Positions 18,068 through 26,976 of a stretch of 64,000 bases of DNA are shown here, in pieces; position 1 is the first letter of the stretch, and every line of letters begins with the position of its first letter. A program made the translations under genes and the position numbers. The notes under the pieces were generated by a model. That model made no database searches. It saw nothing but the letters and a program-made list of their open reading frames with translations, and had not been told where the DNA came from. Source of the stretch: Methylobacterium sp. Leaf125 (GTDB lineage: Bacteria; Pseudomonadota; Alphaproteobacteria; Rhizobiales; Beijerinckiaceae); NCBI RefSeq assembly GCF_001423085.1, contig NZ_LMNU01000001.1, forward strand, positions 675,495 through 739,494, in the 5' to 3' direction.

Positions 18068-18658
18068 CTAGCGCTGGACCTCACCCCCGGCCGGGGCATT
18101 CCAGGCGGCATCCTGTGGCACGACCGTGGTCGGATGGCGCTCCTGCCACCCCTCGATGCCCTCGGGGAACCAGTGCACGCGGGTATAGCCCTGGAGCACC
18201 AGCCGCTTCGCCGCATTCCAGCTGCCCCAGCACTCCGGATGGCAGAAGGCGACGATGGCCCGGCCCTTGTCGCCGTCGGTCAGCGCCGCGACGCGCCGCA
18301 GGAACAGGGCTTCGCGCGCCGGATCGAGGGGCGCGGCGCCGGCACTGGCCATCCAGACCGCACCGGGGATCGAGCGATGGGCGGGCAGCCAGGGCCGGTC
18401 GTCCGGGAAACCCGCCGGGCGCCGGTCGGCCAGGGACACGTCGAGCAGGACCGGCTTGTCGCGGGCGATCAGGGCATCGAGGGCGTCGATGTCGATGACC
18501 GTGGCACCCGACAGGGTGGCGGGGGTGTAGCCCCGTTGCGGCCCGGTCCAGATCCCGTCCGGCTCCGGCACGTTCAAAGGGGAATCCGCCGGGCTGGCCG
18601 CCGCCAGGACGAGCATGGCGGTTCCCGCGACCGCGAGCCGGACGAGCGGCTGCATCAT
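18068..18658 (-). CDS. PQQ-associated CXXCW-motif rhodanese-like protein
   Basis: 196 residues. A signal peptide (QPLVRLAVAGTAMLVLAAAS) exports it. The body is a rhodanese-like domain with VIDIDALDALIARDKPVLLD near the start and the diagnostic CHPECWGSWNAAKRL near residue 145, as in the PQQ-dependent catabolism-associated CXXCW family. These periplasmic proteins accompany quinoprotein alcohol dehydrogenases and are thought to act in redox or sulfur relay around them; their chemistry is not established. It is last of a three-gene leftward set, 11 bp after the SoxYZ fusion gene. Confidence 0.87.
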   Translation of the reverse strand: MMQPLVRLAVAGTAMLVLAAASPADSPLNVPEPDGIWTGPQRGYTPATLSGATVIDIDALDALIARDKPVLLDVSLADRRPAGFPDDRPWLPAHRSIPGAVWMASAGAAPLDPAREALFLRRVAALTDGDKGRAIVAFCHPECWGSWNAAKRLVLQGYTRVHWFPEGIEGWQERHPTTVVPQDAAWNAPAGGEVQR

Positions 18659-18669
18659 GGCGGACCCGC

Positions 18670-19524
18670 TCAGTTCGTGGCGCTCGGCGCCGCGAAGCTG
18701 TGCTCCCAGCGGCCATTCTGATTGTCCGTGGCCACGACCTTGATCGGCCCCCGGCCCTCCGGCTGCAGGCCGAAATTGATCACCGGGTTCGAGGCGATGG
18801 AGATGTCGCCGTCGAGGGTCAGGATGGTCTGGTCGCCGCGGGTGATCGCGACTTTGTTGATGTAGCGGGCCGGCGTGTAGTCGCGGGTGATCTGGTTCAT
18901 CTGCATGCCGCTGAAGTTCGGGTGACGGATCATCAGCGTCGCCTCCACGGGGCGCCCGGGCTGGGCCTCCGCGAATTTCAGCTTCATGTCGCCCATCCCC
19001 TTCATCGCCTCCTCGTCGCTCATCCCCATGGGCGCCGAGCATCCGCCGGAGGCTTTCACGAACTTCGTCGTCTCGAAGAGCTGTCCGTCCTTGGTCTCCA
19101 CCACCGCGTGGATGTTGGTGTAGTTGTTCACCCGCACCCGGAGCTTGATCTCCCCGGCATCCGCTCCCGGGCCGAAGGCGATGTGGGCGGCGTAGGGCGA
19201 GGGGTTGTCGTCGATGACGAGGTGGACCCCGGCGATCCGGTCCTTCTCGGGCATCGTCAGGGTGATGGGCACCAGGGCGGCGTCCATCGCCCGCACCGGG
19301 GCGTCGACCTTCACGAGGCTGTCGGTGGCTGCGATCTGACGATCCCCGAAGATCGACTTCTGGATCTCCTTCCAGCGCGCGAGGCGCTCGGCCTCGTCGT
19401 CGCTCGCGCCGGCGGCGTGAGCCATGATCGGGCGCAGCACCGAGCCGGCGGTGGCCAGGGGCAGGGCGAGGGTCAGCGCCGCGAGGACGGAGCGGACGAG
19501 GACGGGTTTGGCTGAGCGCGTCAC
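18670..19524 (-). CDS. Quinoprotein-associated SoxYZ-like carrier protein
   Basis: 284 residues. A signal sequence (about 1-37, SVLAALTLALPLATAGSVL) is followed by a SoxY-like domain (about 45-165) ending SGGCSAPMG with the carrier cysteine C162, then a SoxZ-like domain (about 185-280) with GRPVEATLMIRHPNFSGMQM and YINKVAITRGD. SoxYZ carries sulfur intermediates in thiosulfate oxidation; this fused form travels with PQQ dehydrogenases instead, and its cargo is unknown. GTG at 19524 is chosen because AGGAG lies 9 bp upstream; the ATG at 19596 has no comparable site. It is downstream of the SoxH-type hydrolase. Confidence 0.88.
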   Translation of the reverse strand: MTRSAKPVLVRSVLAALTLALPLATAGSVLRPIMAHAAGASDDEAERLARWKEIQKSIFGDRQIAATDSLVKVDAPVRAMDAALVPITLTMPEKDRIAGVHLVIDDNPSPYAAHIAFGPGADAGEIKLRVRVNNYTNIHAVVETKDGQLFETTKFVKASGGCSAPMGMSDEEAMKGMGDMKLKFAEAQPGRPVEATLMIRHPNFSGMQMNQITRDYTPARYINKVAITRGDQTILTLDGDISIASNPVINFGLQPEGRGPIKVVATDNQNGRWEHSFAAPSATN

Positions 19525-19605
19525 GGCGTTTCTCCTGGTCAACGATCGATGTCGGATCTGTGCATCATCATGTGGCGTGGGCGATGCCCGGCTCAAGTTG
19601 CCGGC

Positions 19606-20559
19606 TCACTCCCACTCCAGTTCCTTGAAGGCCTGGGTGACGTTGCGGCCGTTATAGGTGTCGAACAGGACCCACCGGTCGCGCTCGGACTGACCGACCG
19701 TCTGCACCGCCTTCTCGATCGGCACATCCGCCGCGATGGCCTTCCGGGTCTCGTCCCGGAGGGTCGTGAGGTAGCGGGTGAGGTCGTCGAGGGCAGGCGC
19801 GAGATCGACCAGTCTCGGGCCGTGCCCGGGAACGGCCTGGGTCGCGCCCATCGCGCGCAGACGGTCCGCCTCCTTGAGCCAGCCCACGAGGCTGCCGTCG
19901 AGGGAGGGGATGCGGGTCACGAACAGGAGGTCTGCGGGAAACAGGACGCCGCTCGCCGAATCGCGCATGGAGAGGTCGCAGGTCGTATGCGCGGCGCCGT
20001 GGGCGGTGAAGCGCAGGATGCGCCCGCCGAGATCCACCTCGGCACCGTCCGCCACCTCCAGGGTGGGATAGACCACGCTGCCGGCCCGGTCGGCACCCAG
20101 GATCTCCGCGAGGCGCCCGCGATAATAGTCGCCCCGGGCATCCAGGGCGGCGCGCAGGGCATGGTGCCCCACATAGACCGGCTTGTCCTCGGCGAAGGCC
20201 GCCGCCCCGAAGCAATGGTCGGGGTGGACGTGGGTCAGCACCACGTGGCTGATCAGCTTGTCCGTACGCTTGCGGATCTCCGCGCGCAGCCAGGCTCCGT
20301 CGGCGAGGCTGCCACCGGATTCGGTGACGAGCACGGACCGGTCGCCGACGATGAAGCCGATATTGGCGATGGCATCGTGGTTCTCGGGAGTCGCCTCCGC
20401 GTCTGGACCGCGCCGGATGAAGATGCCGGGACTGACTTCCTGCAGGTCGAAGCCCTCGGCCGACCGTCCAAGGGTCGGCAGGCAGCACAGGCACAGGCCG
20501 CCGAACAGGGCGCCGCGCCGCGTCGTGCTCCAGCGTGAGCGGCCGGCATTCGCCCGCAT
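19606..20559 (-). CDS. Quinoprotein relay zinc metallohydrolase (SoxH-like, MBL fold)
   Basis: 317 residues. The N-terminus (RSRWSTTRRGALFGGLCLCC) resembles an export signal with an arginine pair. The metallo-beta-lactamase fold has the zinc motif LTHVHPDHCFG (H110, H112, D114, H115), a second histidine in RFTAHGAAHTTCDLSM, and AVPGHGPRL near the end. This matches the quinoprotein relay system metallohydrolase subfamily that co-occurs with PQQ dehydrogenases and SoxYZ fusions. GGAGG precedes the ATG at 20559. It is first in the operon; a 20-bp inverted repeat at 20581-20600 sits just upstream and the regulator is divergent. Confidence 0.88.
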   Translation of the reverse strand: MRANAGRSRWSTTRRGALFGGLCLCCLPTLGRSAEGFDLQEVSPGIFIRRGPDAEATPENHDAIANIGFIVGDRSVLVTESGGSLADGAWLRAEIRKRTDKLISHVVLTHVHPDHCFGAAAFAEDKPVYVGHHALRAALDARGDYYRGRLAEILGADRAGSVVYPTLEVADGAEVDLGGRILRFTAHGAAHTTCDLSMRDSASGVLFPADLLFVTRIPSLDGSLVGWLKEADRLRAMGATQAVPGHGPRLVDLAPALDDLTRYLTTLRDETRKAIAADVPIEKAVQTVGQSERDRWVLFDTYNGRNVTQAFKELEWE

Positions 20560-20580
20560 GATCGTCCTCCGTTTTGTTGT

Positions 20581-20600
20581 TCTACCAATTAGTCGGTAGA
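20581..20600. promoter_or_regulatory. Inverted-repeat operator between metallohydrolase and tetR
   Basis: TCTACCAATTAGTCGGTAGA: 6-bp arms TCTACC and GGTAGA are perfect and further symmetric matches lie in the centre (AnTAnT). It begins 22 bp upstream of the metallohydrolase start and ends 111 bp before tetR, in a locally AT-rich stretch, the expected place for a TetR-family operator controlling both directions. Confidence 0.65.
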
Positions 20601-20711
20601 TTTCCCCCGGCGTCAACGGCATAACGCGGAAGGCCGGGTGCCAGGCGATCACGGACCCGCGTGCGGGCACCGACCGATGCGGGCGGCCGCCCAGAAGGAG
20701 ACCATGGGACG

Positions 20712-21323
20712 ATGAGGGATACCCGCGCCGCGCTGTTGCTACAGGCCGAGACCCTGGTGCGGCGCCGGGGCTATGCCGGCTTCAGCTATGCCGACCTGGC
20801 CGAGACGGTTGGGATCCGGAAGGCGAGCATCCATCACCACTTCGCCACCAAGTCCGATCTCGCCCATGCCCTGGTGGCCGCCTACGACGCCCGCTACGAC
20901 GCCGCCCTGGCCGGGATTCGCGCCGACGAGCCGGACGCGATCGGTCGAATCGCCGCCTACGGCGCGCTCTACCTCGGCGGCGTCGAGGCGGGCCTCGGCT
21001 GTCTCTGCGCCGTCCTGGCCATCGAGGGGGAAGCCTTGCCGGCCTCCCTGCGCGCCGACATCGTCGGCTTCTTCGAGAAACACATCGCCTGGCTCGAGGG
21101 CGTGCTCGCCGAGGGGATCGCAGCCGGCTGTGTCCGCGCGTCCGTCGAGCCTGGACCCACGGCCCGCATGGTGATCGCCGCCCTCGAAGGGGCGCTGCTC
21201 ATGGAGCGCCTGCTGGCAGGGCCGGCGGGCTTTCGCGGCACGCTCACGGCGCTCTGCGATGGGCTGCGGGCCGCGGGGTCCGTTCCGACCGGGGTTTCAT
21301 CCCACCGGATTGATACAATATAA
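20712..21323 (+). CDS. TetR/AcrR-family transcriptional regulator
   Basis: 203 residues. The N-terminal TetR helix-turn-helix (about 5-55) reads [38 protein letters not shown]. The rest is a helical ligand domain with a cysteine pair in [17 protein letters not shown]. The DNA-binding helix and the [10 protein letters not shown] segment resemble TetR regulators that sense electrophiles or aldehydes (NemR/AcuR types), which would suit a quinoprotein alcohol-oxidation accessory operon; that is inference. AAGGAG lies 11 bp before the ATG. It probably represses the divergent operon through the 20581-20600 site. Confidence 0.9.
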   Translation: MRDTRAALLLQAETLVRRRGYAGFSYADLAETVGIRKASIHHHFATKSDLAHALVAAYDARYDAALAGIRADEPDAIGRIAAYGALYLGGVEAGLGCLCAVLAIEGEALPASLRADIVGFFEKHIAWLEGVLAEGIAAGCVRASVEPGPTARMVIAALEGALLMERLLAGPAGFRGTLTALCDGLRAAGSVPTGVSSHRIDTI

Positions 21324-21325
21324 CA
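21311..21325. promoter_or_regulatory. Zur-like box upstream of the COG0523 GTPase
   Basis: TGATACAATATAACA matches a symmetric Zur-type core (TGTTATA-N-TATAACA) at 12 of 14 defined positions. It overlaps the tetR stop codon and ends 41 bp before the GTPase start, a typical operator position. AT-rich sequence is rare here, which strengthens the case. Confidence 0.5.
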
Positions 21326-21366
21326 GGCCGCAGCGACGCCTCCCGCGCCATCGACGAAGAGCCTCC

Positions 21367-22353
21367 ATGTCCGACAGCCCGAACACCGCCTCCACGAAGA
21401 TCCCCGTCACCGTGCTCACCGGCTACCTGGGCGCGGGCAAGACCACGCTCCTCAACCGCATCCTCACCGAGAACCACGGCAAGCGCTACGCCGTGATCGT
21501 CAACGAGTTCGGCGAGATCGGCATCGACAACGACCTCATCATCGGCGCCGACGAGGAGGTGTTCGAGATGAACAACGGCTGCGTCTGCTGCACCGTGCGC
21601 GGCGACCTCATCCGCATCATGGACGGCCTGGTGAAGCGGCGCGGCAAGTTCGATGCGATCATCGTCGAGACCACCGGCCTCGCGGATCCCGCCCCCGTCG
21701 CCCAGACCTTCTTCATCGACGAGGATGTCGGTGCGGCCGCGCGCCTCGACGCGGTGGTGACGGTGGCCGACGCCAAGTGGCTCTCGGATCGGCTGAAGGA
21801 CGCCCCGGAGGCCAAGAACCAGATCGCCTTCGCGGACGTGATCCTGCTGAACAAGGCCGATTTGGTGGAGGAGGCCGACCTCGCCCGGGTCGAGGGTCAG
21901 ATCCGGGCGATCAACCCCTACGCCAAGGTCCACCGCACCGAGCGCTGCGCGGTGCCCCTCGAGGCGGTGCTGGAACGCAACGCCTTCGACCTGGGCCGCA
22001 TCCTCGACATCGAGCCCGACTTCCTGGAGGAGGGGCATCACCATCACCACGACGACGACATGCAGTCGGTTTCGGCGAAGATCGACGGCCCGGTCGACCC
22101 CGAAAAGTTCATGCCCTGGATCTCGACCCTGACCCAGGTTCAGGGGCCGGACATCCTGCGCTGCAAGGGCATCGTCGCCTTCCCGAACGAGCCGCAGCGC
22201 TTCGTCTTCCAGGGCGTCCACCAGATCCTCGACGGCGACCTTCAGGGGCCGTGGAAGGACGACGAGCCGCGTGTCTCCCGCGTGGTCTTCATCGGCCGCA
22301 AGCTCGATCCGGAGGCGATCCGCGCCGGCTTCGAGGATTGCAAGGCCGCCTGA
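21367..22353 (+). CDS. COG0523 (CobW/CobP-like) metal-chaperone GTPase, probably zinc
   Basis: 328 residues. The G domain shows GYLGAGKTT at 19-27 (Walker A), the family-defining GCVCCT with C72, C74 and C75, [13 protein letters not shown] and LLNKADL. A metal-binding GHHHHHDDD stretch near residue 222 precedes the CobW C-terminal domain (about 240-325). COG0523 proteins insert or deliver metals at GTP cost; Zur-controlled members act under zinc starvation (ZigA/YeiR/ZagA types). The Zur-like box just upstream and the absence of cobalamin genes favour zinc over cobalt. Starts at ATG 21367, [10 protein letters not shown]. Confidence 0.9.
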   Translation: MSDSPNTASTKIPVTVLTGYLGAGKTTLLNRILTENHGKRYAVIVNEFGEIGIDNDLIIGADEEVFEMNNGCVCCTVRGDLIRIMDGLVKRRGKFDAIIVETTGLADPAPVAQTFFIDEDVGAAARLDAVVTVADAKWLSDRLKDAPEAKNQIAFADVILLNKADLVEEADLARVEGQIRAINPYAKVHRTERCAVPLEAVLERNAFDLGRILDIEPDFLEEGHHHHHDDDMQSVSAKIDGPVDPEKFMPWISTLTQVQGPDILRCKGIVAFPNEPQRFVFQGVHQILDGDLQGPWKDDEPRVSRVVFIGRKLDPEAIRAGFEDCKAA

Positions 22354-22355
22354 CA

Positions 22356-22369
22356 GCCAGCCGGCTGGC
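22356..22369. terminator. Palindrome between convergent genes
   Basis: GCCAGCCGGCTGGC, a perfect 14-bp palindrome 2 bp after the GTPase stop, between it and the convergent chemoreceptor gene. It could fold as a 5-bp stem with CCGG loop in either transcript. No T tract, so it is a weak terminator candidate. Confidence 0.3.
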
Positions 22370-22410
22370 CCGGCACCGGCGCGACGGGGGCCAGGCGTCC
22401 GCCCGGGCCG

Positions 22411-24102
22411 TTACGCGGCCTTCACACCGGCCAGGAATTGCGACACCTCCTGGCCGAGGTTTTCGGAGTGGCGCGACAGCGCCCTGGCGGCACTCAGGAC
22501 CTGGCTGGCGGCGGCCCCCGTCGATCCCGCGCCGGCGCGGACCTGCGCGATGTTGCTGGTCACCTCCTGGGTGCCCTGCGCGGCTTCCTGGACGTTCCGG
22601 GCGATTTCCCGGGTGGCGGCGCCCTGCTGTTCCATCGCGGCGGCGATGCCGTTCGCATAGGTGGACATGTCGGCGATGGTCCGGCCGATGCGAGTGATGT
22701 CGGACACCACCTCGCCGGTGGCCCCCTGGATCTCGCCGATCTTGGCGCGGATCTCCTCGGTGGCCCGCGCGGTCTGCCCGGCCAGTTCCTTCACTTCGGT
22801 CGCCACCACGGCAAAGCCCCGGCCGGCCTCACCGGCCCGGGCCGCCTCGATGGTGGCGTTCAGCGCCAGCAGGTTGGTCTGGCCGGCGATGTTGGTGATC
22901 ATGGCGACGACGTCGGTGATGCTGGTCGCAACCTCCGTCAGCCGCTGCACGGTCGCCTCGGTGCGGTGCGTGTCGTCCACCGCTTGATTGGCCAGGCTGG
23001 AGGATTGGCTGACCTGAGTCACGATCTCCTGGATCGAGGCCGACATCTCCTCGCTGGCGGCCGCGACCGTGTGCACGTTGGCGGAGGTTTCTTCCGCCGC
23101 GCTCGCCACCGTCGTTGCCTGCCGGATCGACTGATCCGCCGTGGACGCCATCGATTGGGCGGTGGCTTCCATCTCGGTGGCCGCCCCCGCCAGTCCGTGC
23201 GTCAGGTTGGCGACGTTGGCCTCGAAGCGCTTTGTCAGCCCGTCGAGCACTTCGGCCCGGCGGACCTTCGCCTGGTTCTCGGCGTCCTGCTCGGCCGCCA
23301 ATCGACGGCCGTCGATCGCGTTGCGCTTGAACACTTCCAGGGAGCGCGCCAGCAGGCCGATCTCATCCTTGCGGTCGGTGCCGTCGACGGTGACCGTCAG
23401 GTCGCCGCTCGCGAGACGGCCCATCGCAGCGCCCATGGCGTTCACCGGACGGGCGATCGCGAAGATCACGATCAGGCCGGCACTGCCCAGGGCGGCCAGC
23501 AGCCCGACGGCGGCCGAGGACAACAGCATGGTCGTGGTGCTCCTGACGATCTCGTCGGCGTGAGCGGCGCTTGCCTTCAACTCAGACTTGACCAGGTTAA
23601 TCCGCTGAGTGGCCTGATCGCGCAGCTTGACCCGCAACGGTGCCGCCTCGGCCTGCGCGATCGTGTTTCCCGCCACCGGATCGTTGTTCAGAGCGGCCTC
23701 GGAGGAGCGGTTCAGAACGGCGAAGTAGACCTCCAGCCCACGCCGAAGGTCGGCGTTCGCCGCAACGCGATCGGGCGTATCGGCGAGGGCGGCAAGTTTG
23801 GCCTGCGCCTCATAGGTCGCCTCGATGGCGGCGGCTTGCCGGGCCCTGAAGTCCTTGCTCCTCTGCCCGGTCGAATGGATGAGGATGTTGCGGTTCTGGA
23901 GTGCGGCTTCGGTCATGGCGATCTGCAGGTTGAGCGCATGGCCCTGACGTGCCGTCTGCACCTGGACGATCTCCCGCGTCTGATCCGCAAGCTGGGACAG
24001 GGCGTGGCGGGCGTAGATCACCAGACCGAGGGCGACCAGGGTCGTCATGACCAGCGGGATGATGATCTTCACCAGAAGACTGAAATTCTTGAGCGTCTTC
24101 AT
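22411..24102 (-). CDS. Methyl-accepting chemotaxis protein
   Basis: 563 residues with classic receptor layout: TM1 about 9-32, a periplasmic four-helix ligand domain about 33-188 ([20 protein letters not shown]), TM2 about 189-214, HAMP about 215-268 ([20 protein letters not shown]), and a long cytoplasmic signalling domain whose tip is [20 protein letters not shown]. The tip binds CheA and CheW and the flanking helices are methylated by CheR and CheB. The ligand is unknown. No che genes are near, so it is an orphan receptor. It converges on the GTPase gene and has an unusually AT-rich upstream region. Confidence 0.95.
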   Translation of the reverse strand: MKTLKNFSLLVKIIIPLVMTTLVALGLVIYARHALSQLADQTREIVQVQTARQGHALNLQIAMTEAALQNRNILIHSTGQRSKDFRARQAAAIEATYEAQAKLAALADTPDRVAANADLRRGLEVYFAVLNRSSEAALNNDPVAGNTIAQAEAAPLRVKLRDQATQRINLVKSELKASAAHADEIVRSTTTMLLSSAAVGLLAALGSAGLIVIFAIARPVNAMGAAMGRLASGDLTVTVDGTDRKDEIGLLARSLEVFKRNAIDGRRLAAEQDAENQAKVRRAEVLDGLTKRFEANVANLTHGLAGAATEMEATAQSMASTADQSIRQATTVASAAEETSANVHTVAAASEEMSASIQEIVTQVSQSSSLANQAVDDTHRTEATVQRLTEVATSITDVVAMITNIAGQTNLLALNATIEAARAGEAGRGFAVVATEVKELAGQTARATEEIRAKIGEIQGATGEVVSDITRIGRTIADMSTYANGIAAAMEQQGAATREIARNVQEAAQGTQEVTSNIAQVRAGAGSTGAAASQVLSAARALSRHSENLGQEVSQFLAGVKAA

Positions 24103-24632
24103 CGAAAGTTCCGCCTTGCAGATCGGGGATTGAAGTTACGTTCTCCGGAATAGCCTTTTTCGATGAAATAGATGTTAAATTTAGGCCTTCTACTCGGTCA
24201 AACGAAGCGTCGATCTGCATATAATATCGGCATCACAGCTCCATTGGACGTTATGGACCAGTTGATACGGTATAATATTGACTCTATTCGATGAGTATTT
24301 ATACTGCTCGGTTACGAGATAGAAGAAGAGAAAGAGGGATCTTCCGCGTGCTGCCGCCTCCAGGATCCAGGGAATCGATCGGCGTTCCTCGCTCGGCAAG
24401 GGGGCCATTGCTGCAGACCGTTTTTGCGAATGCGCTTGAGCCCTCGTGAAACCTCTTCAAAACGAGCCCTCTTCGAACGGCCTGATCCTCGGGGCAGGCG
24501 AGACTTCGACACTGGATCGCAACACTTGGTTTACCATTCCGGCACAGGATCGAATCCGTGCCGGCGTGATGCTGCCGGCCGCGATCGGCTGCCCTGTCCG
24601 GGCGCCGTGAGGCTCCGGAGAGCGCTGATTCC
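24103..24632. other. 530-bp AT-rich gap between chemoreceptor and ftsW
   Basis: No gene recognised. Two TATAAT hexamers (24220-24225 and 24271-24276) and four GANTC sites (24280, 24372, 24552, 24627) are visible. The last GANTC abuts the ftsW start. A 26-nt hairpin at 24539-24564 has a 7-bp outer stem CCGGCAC/GTGCCGG and a 4-bp inner stem GGAT/ATCC. The region marks the upstream breakpoint of the division cluster. Confidence 0.5.
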
Positions 24633-25799
24633 ATGATGTCCCGCGCCGAACGCACGCCCCTGACGGACTGGTGGTGGACCGTCGACCGCGGCCTGCTCGC
24701 CGGGCTCGGGGCGCTCATGGTGGCGGGCCTCGTCTTCCTCATGGGCGGCGGGCCGCCCGTGGCCGAGAAGATCGGCCTGCCGACCTTCCACTTCCTCAAC
24801 CGGCAGGCCCTCTACCTCGCCCCCACGATCCTCATCATCGTCGGCGTCTCGTTCCTGTCCCTGCGCCACATCCGGCGCGTTGCGCTCTTCACCTGGATGA
24901 TGGGCGTCGCGCTCTGCATCCTGGCGAGCAAGTTCGGCCCGGAGATCAAGGGGGCCCATCGCTGGATCCAGTTCGGCGCCATCGGCATCCAGCCCTCGGA
25001 ATTCGTGAAGCCCGCCTTCGTGGTGGTGGCGGCCTGGGCCTTCTCGGAAGGCGCCCAGCGGCGCGACATGCCCGGCGGCCTGCTGGCGATCCTGCTCCTG
25101 CCGGTCACCATCGTGCCCCTCGTGCTGCAGCCCGATTTCGGCCAGACCATGCTCATCACCATCGTCTGGTGCGCCTTGTTCTTCGTGGCCGGCCTGCACT
25201 GGTTCTGGGTGGCGGGTCTCGGCGTCGGCGGCCTGATCGGCGTCGCCACGGCCTACCGCTTCCTGCACCACGTCCGCGAGCGCATCGACCGCTTCCTCGA
25301 CAGCGATTCCGGCGACAACTTCCAGGGCTACTGGGCCCGGCAATCGTTCAACTCCGGCGGCTGGTTCGGTACCGGCCCGGGGGAGGGCGTCGCCAAGCGC
25401 CACCTGCCCGATGCGCACACCGACTTCATCTTCTCGGTGACGGGCGAGGAGTTCGGTACCATCGTGTGTCTCGGCCTCGTCCTGCTGTTCGCCTACATCG
25501 TCATGCGGGGCCTGAAGCTGGCGCGCCGCACGGACGACACCTTCTCGCGCCTGGCCATCACGGGCCTGACCACCCTGTTCGGTCTCCAGGCCTGCATCAA
25601 CATGGCGGTGAACGTCCGGCTGATGCCCGCCAAGGGCATGACGCTGCCCTTCGTCTCCTACGGCGGCTCGTCGTTGATCTCGCTGGCTCTCGGCATGGGC
25701 TTCCTCGTGGCCTTGACCCGCAAGCGCCCGCGGACCACCACCCTGAGCCAGAAGCCGCCGGGCACCGCCCCGGCGACGATCGCCGGAGTGATGCGTTGA
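24633..25799 (+). CDS. ftsW: Peptidoglycan glycosyltransferase FtsW
   Basis: 388 residues, SEDS family with about 10 membrane segments. Recognisable parts are SKFGPEIKGAHRWIQFG, IQPSEFVKPAFVV, LQPDFGQTMLI, FNSGGWFGTGPGEGVAKRHL, PDAHTDFIFSVTGEEFG and the C-terminal TLPFVSYGGSSLISLALGMG. FtsW polymerises septal glycan strands with the class B PBP FtsI, inserted in the inner membrane. It is the first visible gene of the division cluster; murE, murF, mraY and murD, normally just upstream, are absent here. Two in-frame ATGs start at 24633 and 24636. Its stop overlaps the murG start. Confidence 0.95.
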   Translation: MMSRAERTPLTDWWWTVDRGLLAGLGALMVAGLVFLMGGGPPVAEKIGLPTFHFLNRQALYLAPTILIIVGVSFLSLRHIRRVALFTWMMGVALCILASKFGPEIKGAHRWIQFGAIGIQPSEFVKPAFVVVAAWAFSEGAQRRDMPGGLLAILLLPVTIVPLVLQPDFGQTMLITIVWCALFFVAGLHWFWVAGLGVGGLIGVATAYRFLHHVRERIDRFLDSDSGDNFQGYWARQSFNSGGWFGTGPGEGVAKRHLPDAHTDFIFSVTGEEFGTIVCLGLVLLFAYIVMRGLKLARRTDDTFSRLAITGLTTLFGLQACINMAVNVRLMPAKGMTLPFVSYGGSSLISLALGMGFLVALTRKRPRTTTLSQKPPGTAPATIAGVMR

Positions 25800-26905
25800 C
25801 CGTTGCGACTGCCACGATCCTGCTCTGTGCCGGTGGCACGGGCGGGCACCTGTTCCCCGCCGAGAGCCTGGCGCACGCCCTGCGCGCCCGGGGCGTGCGG
25901 GTCGTGCTGGCCACCGATGCCCGCGTGGATTCCATCGCCGCCGGCTTCCCGGCCTCCGAGATCGTCACCATCGCGGCGGCAACGCCCTCCGGCCGCTCCC
26001 TGATCAAGCGCGGCGCCGCGCTCCTCACCCTCGGACGGGGCTTCGGCGTCGCCGCCCGGCAGATCAAGCGCATCAACCCGGCCGCCATCGTGGGCTTCGG
26101 CGGCTACCCGACGGTGCCGCCGATGCTGGCCGGCCAGATCCTGCGCGTGCCCACCGTCCTGCACGAGCAGAACGCCGTGATGGGACGGGCCAATGCCTTC
26201 CTGGCGCGCGGCGCGCGGGCCATCGCCACCGGCTTCCGGGAGGTCCGGGGCGTCCCGGCCAAGGCCCTGGCCCCCCGGACCCACACCGGCAATCCGTTGC
26301 GGCCGGCGGTGCTCGAGGCCGCGAAGCTCGCCTATCCGCCCGTCGGCGCCGGCGCCCCCCTCCACCTCCTCGTCTTCGGCGGCAGCCAGGGCGCCCGGGT
26401 GATGGGCGAGGTGGTGCCCAGCGCCATCGCCAACCTGCCCGCCGACCTGCGCGCCCGGCTCCATCTCGTGCAGCAGGTCCGGGCCGAGGACCTGACGCAG
26501 GTCCAGAATCTCTATCTCGGCCTGGGCCTGGCCGGCTTCGAGGCCGCACCCTTCTTCAAGGACCTGCCCGCCCGCATGGCGGCGGCGCATCTCGTCATCG
26601 GCCGCTCGGGCGCCTCGACGGTCTCGGAACTCGCCGCCATCGGCCGGCCCGCCATCCTGGTGCCGCTGCCCGGCGCCCTCGACCAGGACCAGGCGGCCAA
26701 CGCCGCGACGCTCGCCGCCATCGGCGCCGCGCAGGCGATCCCGCAATCCGCCTTCACGCCGGACCGGCTGACGGCGGAGCTCGTCGACCTCTTCACCAAT
26801 CCCGAGAAATTGACCGCGGCGGCCTCAGCCGCCAAAAGCGCTGGAATTCACGACGCCGCCGAGCGGCTCGCCGACATCGTCATCGCGACGGCGGCGCGTC
26901 CCTGA
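25796..26905 (+). CDS. murG: UDP-GlcNAc:lipid I GlcNAc transferase
   Basis: 369 residues. The GT-B fold starts ILLCAGGTGGHLFPAESLA (G-loop, GGTGGH at 13-18), with VGFGGYPTVPPMLAG, VLHEQNAVMGRANAFLARG, the second nucleotide-binding VFGGSQGARVMGEVVP, and GRSGASTVSELAAIGRPAIL near the C-terminus. It adds GlcNAc to lipid I at the inner face of the membrane. The start is inferred to be TTG at 25796, overlapping the ftsW stop (TTGA), with CGGAG 8 bp upstream; no ATG or GTG exists in frame at this junction, so coupled translation from a weak start is likely. Confidence 0.93.
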   Translation: MTVATATILLCAGGTGGHLFPAESLAHALRARGVRVVLATDARVDSIAAGFPASEIVTIAAATPSGRSLIKRGAALLTLGRGFGVAARQIKRINPAAIVGFGGYPTVPPMLAGQILRVPTVLHEQNAVMGRANAFLARGARAIATGFREVRGVPAKALAPRTHTGNPLRPAVLEAAKLAYPPVGAGAPLHLLVFGGSQGARVMGEVVPSAIANLPADLRARLHLVQQVRAEDLTQVQNLYLGLGLAGFEAAPFFKDLPARMAAAHLVIGRSGASTVSELAAIGRPAILVPLPGALDQDQAANAATLAAIGAAQAIPQSAFTPDRLTAELVDLFTNPEKLTAAASAAKSAGIHDAAERLADIVIATAARP

Positions 26906-26976
26906 GCCCTTCCGCCTGGTAGATCCCGTCGGCGCCGATCCGTCCGCGTCCGACGCCCCTGAGACTGGTCCTTCCC

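Noticed and set aside
24539-24564. tRNA-like T-arm sequence (GGATCGAATCC within a stem)
   Set aside because: The flanks do not provide D arm, anticodon arm or acceptor stem; it is a simple two-part hairpin.
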